Shown here piece by piece: positions 62,521 through 64,000 of a stretch of DNA of 64,000 nt; position 1 is the first letter of the stretch; the number at the start of each line of letters is the position of its first letter. The stretch is from Aulostomus chinensis (Eukaryota; Chordata; Actinopteri; Syngnathiformes; Aulostomidae), in the NCBI GenBank assembly GCA_037954235.1, contig JBBMOA010000007.1:26869957-26933956 (forward strand), read 5' to 3'. The notes beneath the pieces are model-generated. The model was not told where the DNA came from. It was given only the letters and a program-made list of their open reading frames with translations, and searched no databases. The position numbers were made by a program, and so were the translations under genes.

Positions 62521-62830
62521 ATCCATCCATCCATCCATTTTCTTCTGCTTATCCTGTTAAGGGTTTTTTTTTGGGGGGGGGGGGTGGAGCCTATCCCAGG
62601 AGCTTTTGGGTGAGAAGCAGGGTTCACCCTGGACAGGTCACCAGTCCATGGCAGGGCCAACACATAGAGACAGACAACCATTCACACTCACAGTCACACC
62701 TACAGTCAATTTAGAGTATCAATCAGCCTCGTCCCCTCTTGATGTCTTTGGACTGTGGGAGGAAGCTGGAGTACCAGAGAGAACCCACGCAGGAACAGGG
62801 AGAACACGCAGACTCACACAGGCAGACCCC
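62521..62830 (-). mobile_element. SINE (copy 4, head truncated)
   Basis: On the minus strand it has the shared body and the (GGAT)n tail, but the tRNA-like head is missing beyond about 62830. A poly-T/poly-G slip (about 62566-62583) interrupts the tail region. Confidence 0.8.
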
Positions 62831-64000
62831 ATGGAATGGATAGATGAACTGATTTTTGTATCTCTGCTGATCATTTCTCAGTTCTCACTTGGAGTTGCGG
62901 CTCACCATCAAAATATTTGACTTCCTGTATGTGAAAAAAAAAGAAAATGTGTATTCGTCCCGTGATTCATACTAACTCGGTCCATTCTCCATCCCTCCAA
63001 GAAGTTTCAGTGACATTGTTTTTTTGGGTTATAAATATTTTTAGACTTTTTGGTTTGTCACCCAGTGACTGTTGTCGAAGAGGTATTGTTCTATTCTCTT
63101 TAAAGGCTATTTATTCTGTTGGTTTTTTTTGTTACCCAAATATACTCTTTAAAGTTTCATGAAATACTTGGCTTCTCTAAAGACTCTTCTAAAAAATATA
63201 ACTTGGCACACAGGAAGTGGAGGTTTTCACATCACCAGTGGCAACAACAGCAATTTGCTTTAAATAAATAGAATCGCGACGTTGTTGGCAGCTGTAACCA
63301 TCACAGTAGCAGAGAAAATGAAAAGCGCTCCACCTACTGAGAAGCTGAAGCAAGAGACACCGCGGCGACGTGAGCCTGACCGGGACGAGCGTTGCAGAAT
63401 CACCGCTGACACGCATAAAAAAAAAAAGAAAAAAAAAAAGACATCAAATACACACCAAATTATCCAGATTGACAATTTCTGTAATAGTGTGAAAAACAGT
63501 CCTCCTACCAATTTGATTCCCTTTCTCCCTCCCTTCTCCTCCCTTGCATTTTTTTTTCCAGGGGAATGGGCAGACAGATGGAGGCAGAACCTCTGAGCGT
63601 GGCCTTGTAGCTTCAGGTCAGTGATCTTATTTGGCCCCTGTGAGGAGGAAGAATTGGTTTTGACTCTGCTGAGGACAACCATCCGAACCAAGGGGATTGG
63701 ATGCTGCTGGGACACGGTGAGAGCCAATCACGGAGGCCATCGATCAGTTCCCCTTAATCTCACAGCTGGTAAGCACATCCTCACTCCAATCTAAAACTCT
63801 GCTGCCCAGCCAGACTGACAGGAGATTGGATGGCCTCCAAAAGACTTGAATCTCCATAGAAATGGATCCAGGAACAGCTTCTCCAAATCTTCACATCACT
63901 CTCTTCATTCAGGAAATGCACGGCAGTTGTTCAATCTAGGGGTGGCTTGAATCCCTATTTTCCTTTAAAATGCAGAAACAAGACGTGGGATAATTAAATT
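62831..64000. other. Downstream DNA, no gene recognised
   Basis: No coding exon is supported. A CCAG acceptor-like site after a T-run (before about 63561) and donor-like GTCAGT (63617) and GTAAGC (63770) could bound a noncoding exon of a gene beyond the window, but this is weak. The open frames on both strands near 63260-63727 include poly-A/poly-T coded runs and look spurious. Confidence 0.45.

Noticed and set aside
63260..63727. Overlapping + and - frames of 104 and 155 codons near the right end
   Set aside because: Both contain homopolymer-coded runs (poly-Lys, poly-Phe) and show no domain.
1..64000. CRISPR arrays, operons or bacterial-type elements
   Set aside because: The DNA is clearly a vertebrate nuclear genome with introns. 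The regular repeats are microsatellites, SINEs and gene duplications.

Overview
The window is nuclear DNA of a bony fish, most likely a spiny-rayed (percomorph-type) teleost. The genes have compact GT-AG introns. TG/GA microsatellites are abundant, several SINEs carry (GGAT)n tails, and the lectin genes are the QPD-type collectins known from fish. I joined exons by reading frame, intron phase and recalled family similarity. No search was run. Every recognised gene is on the + strand.

Layout. 1-7638: noncoding upstream DNA with a MITE-like element and microsatellites. 7654-14596: syt12 (synaptotagmin-12, 7 coding exons, 429 aa), 3' UTR to about 16.37 kb. 17644-25787: cat (catalase, 13 exons, 526 aa), with CCAAT and GC boxes just upstream and a C-terminal SKM peroxisomal signal. 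28050-43840: four tandem collectin (mannose-binding-lectin-like) genes of 216, 216, 214 and 217 aa. Units 1 and 2 are nearly identical 3.84-kb repeats. Units 3 and 4 join the same 5' half to a different 3' half. 43841-51060: gene-poor spacer with repeats. 51213-60628: rergl (RERG/RAS-like small GTPase, 5 exons, 205 aa). 60629-64000: its probable 3' UTR, a SINE, and DNA without a recognised gene.

The four gene types share no obvious pathway: vesicle trafficking, peroxide detoxification, secreted innate-immune lectins and a small GTPase. The collectin array is the most interesting part. It shows recent tandem duplication and a recombination switch point inside intron 2. Protein change in unit 4 is concentrated in the collagen exon. 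A possible MASP-binding GKxGP motif occurs in one paralogue only. All four CRDs keep the QPD motif but have lost the partner WND motif. Each copy also has a potential upstream ORF that ends one base before the main ATG.
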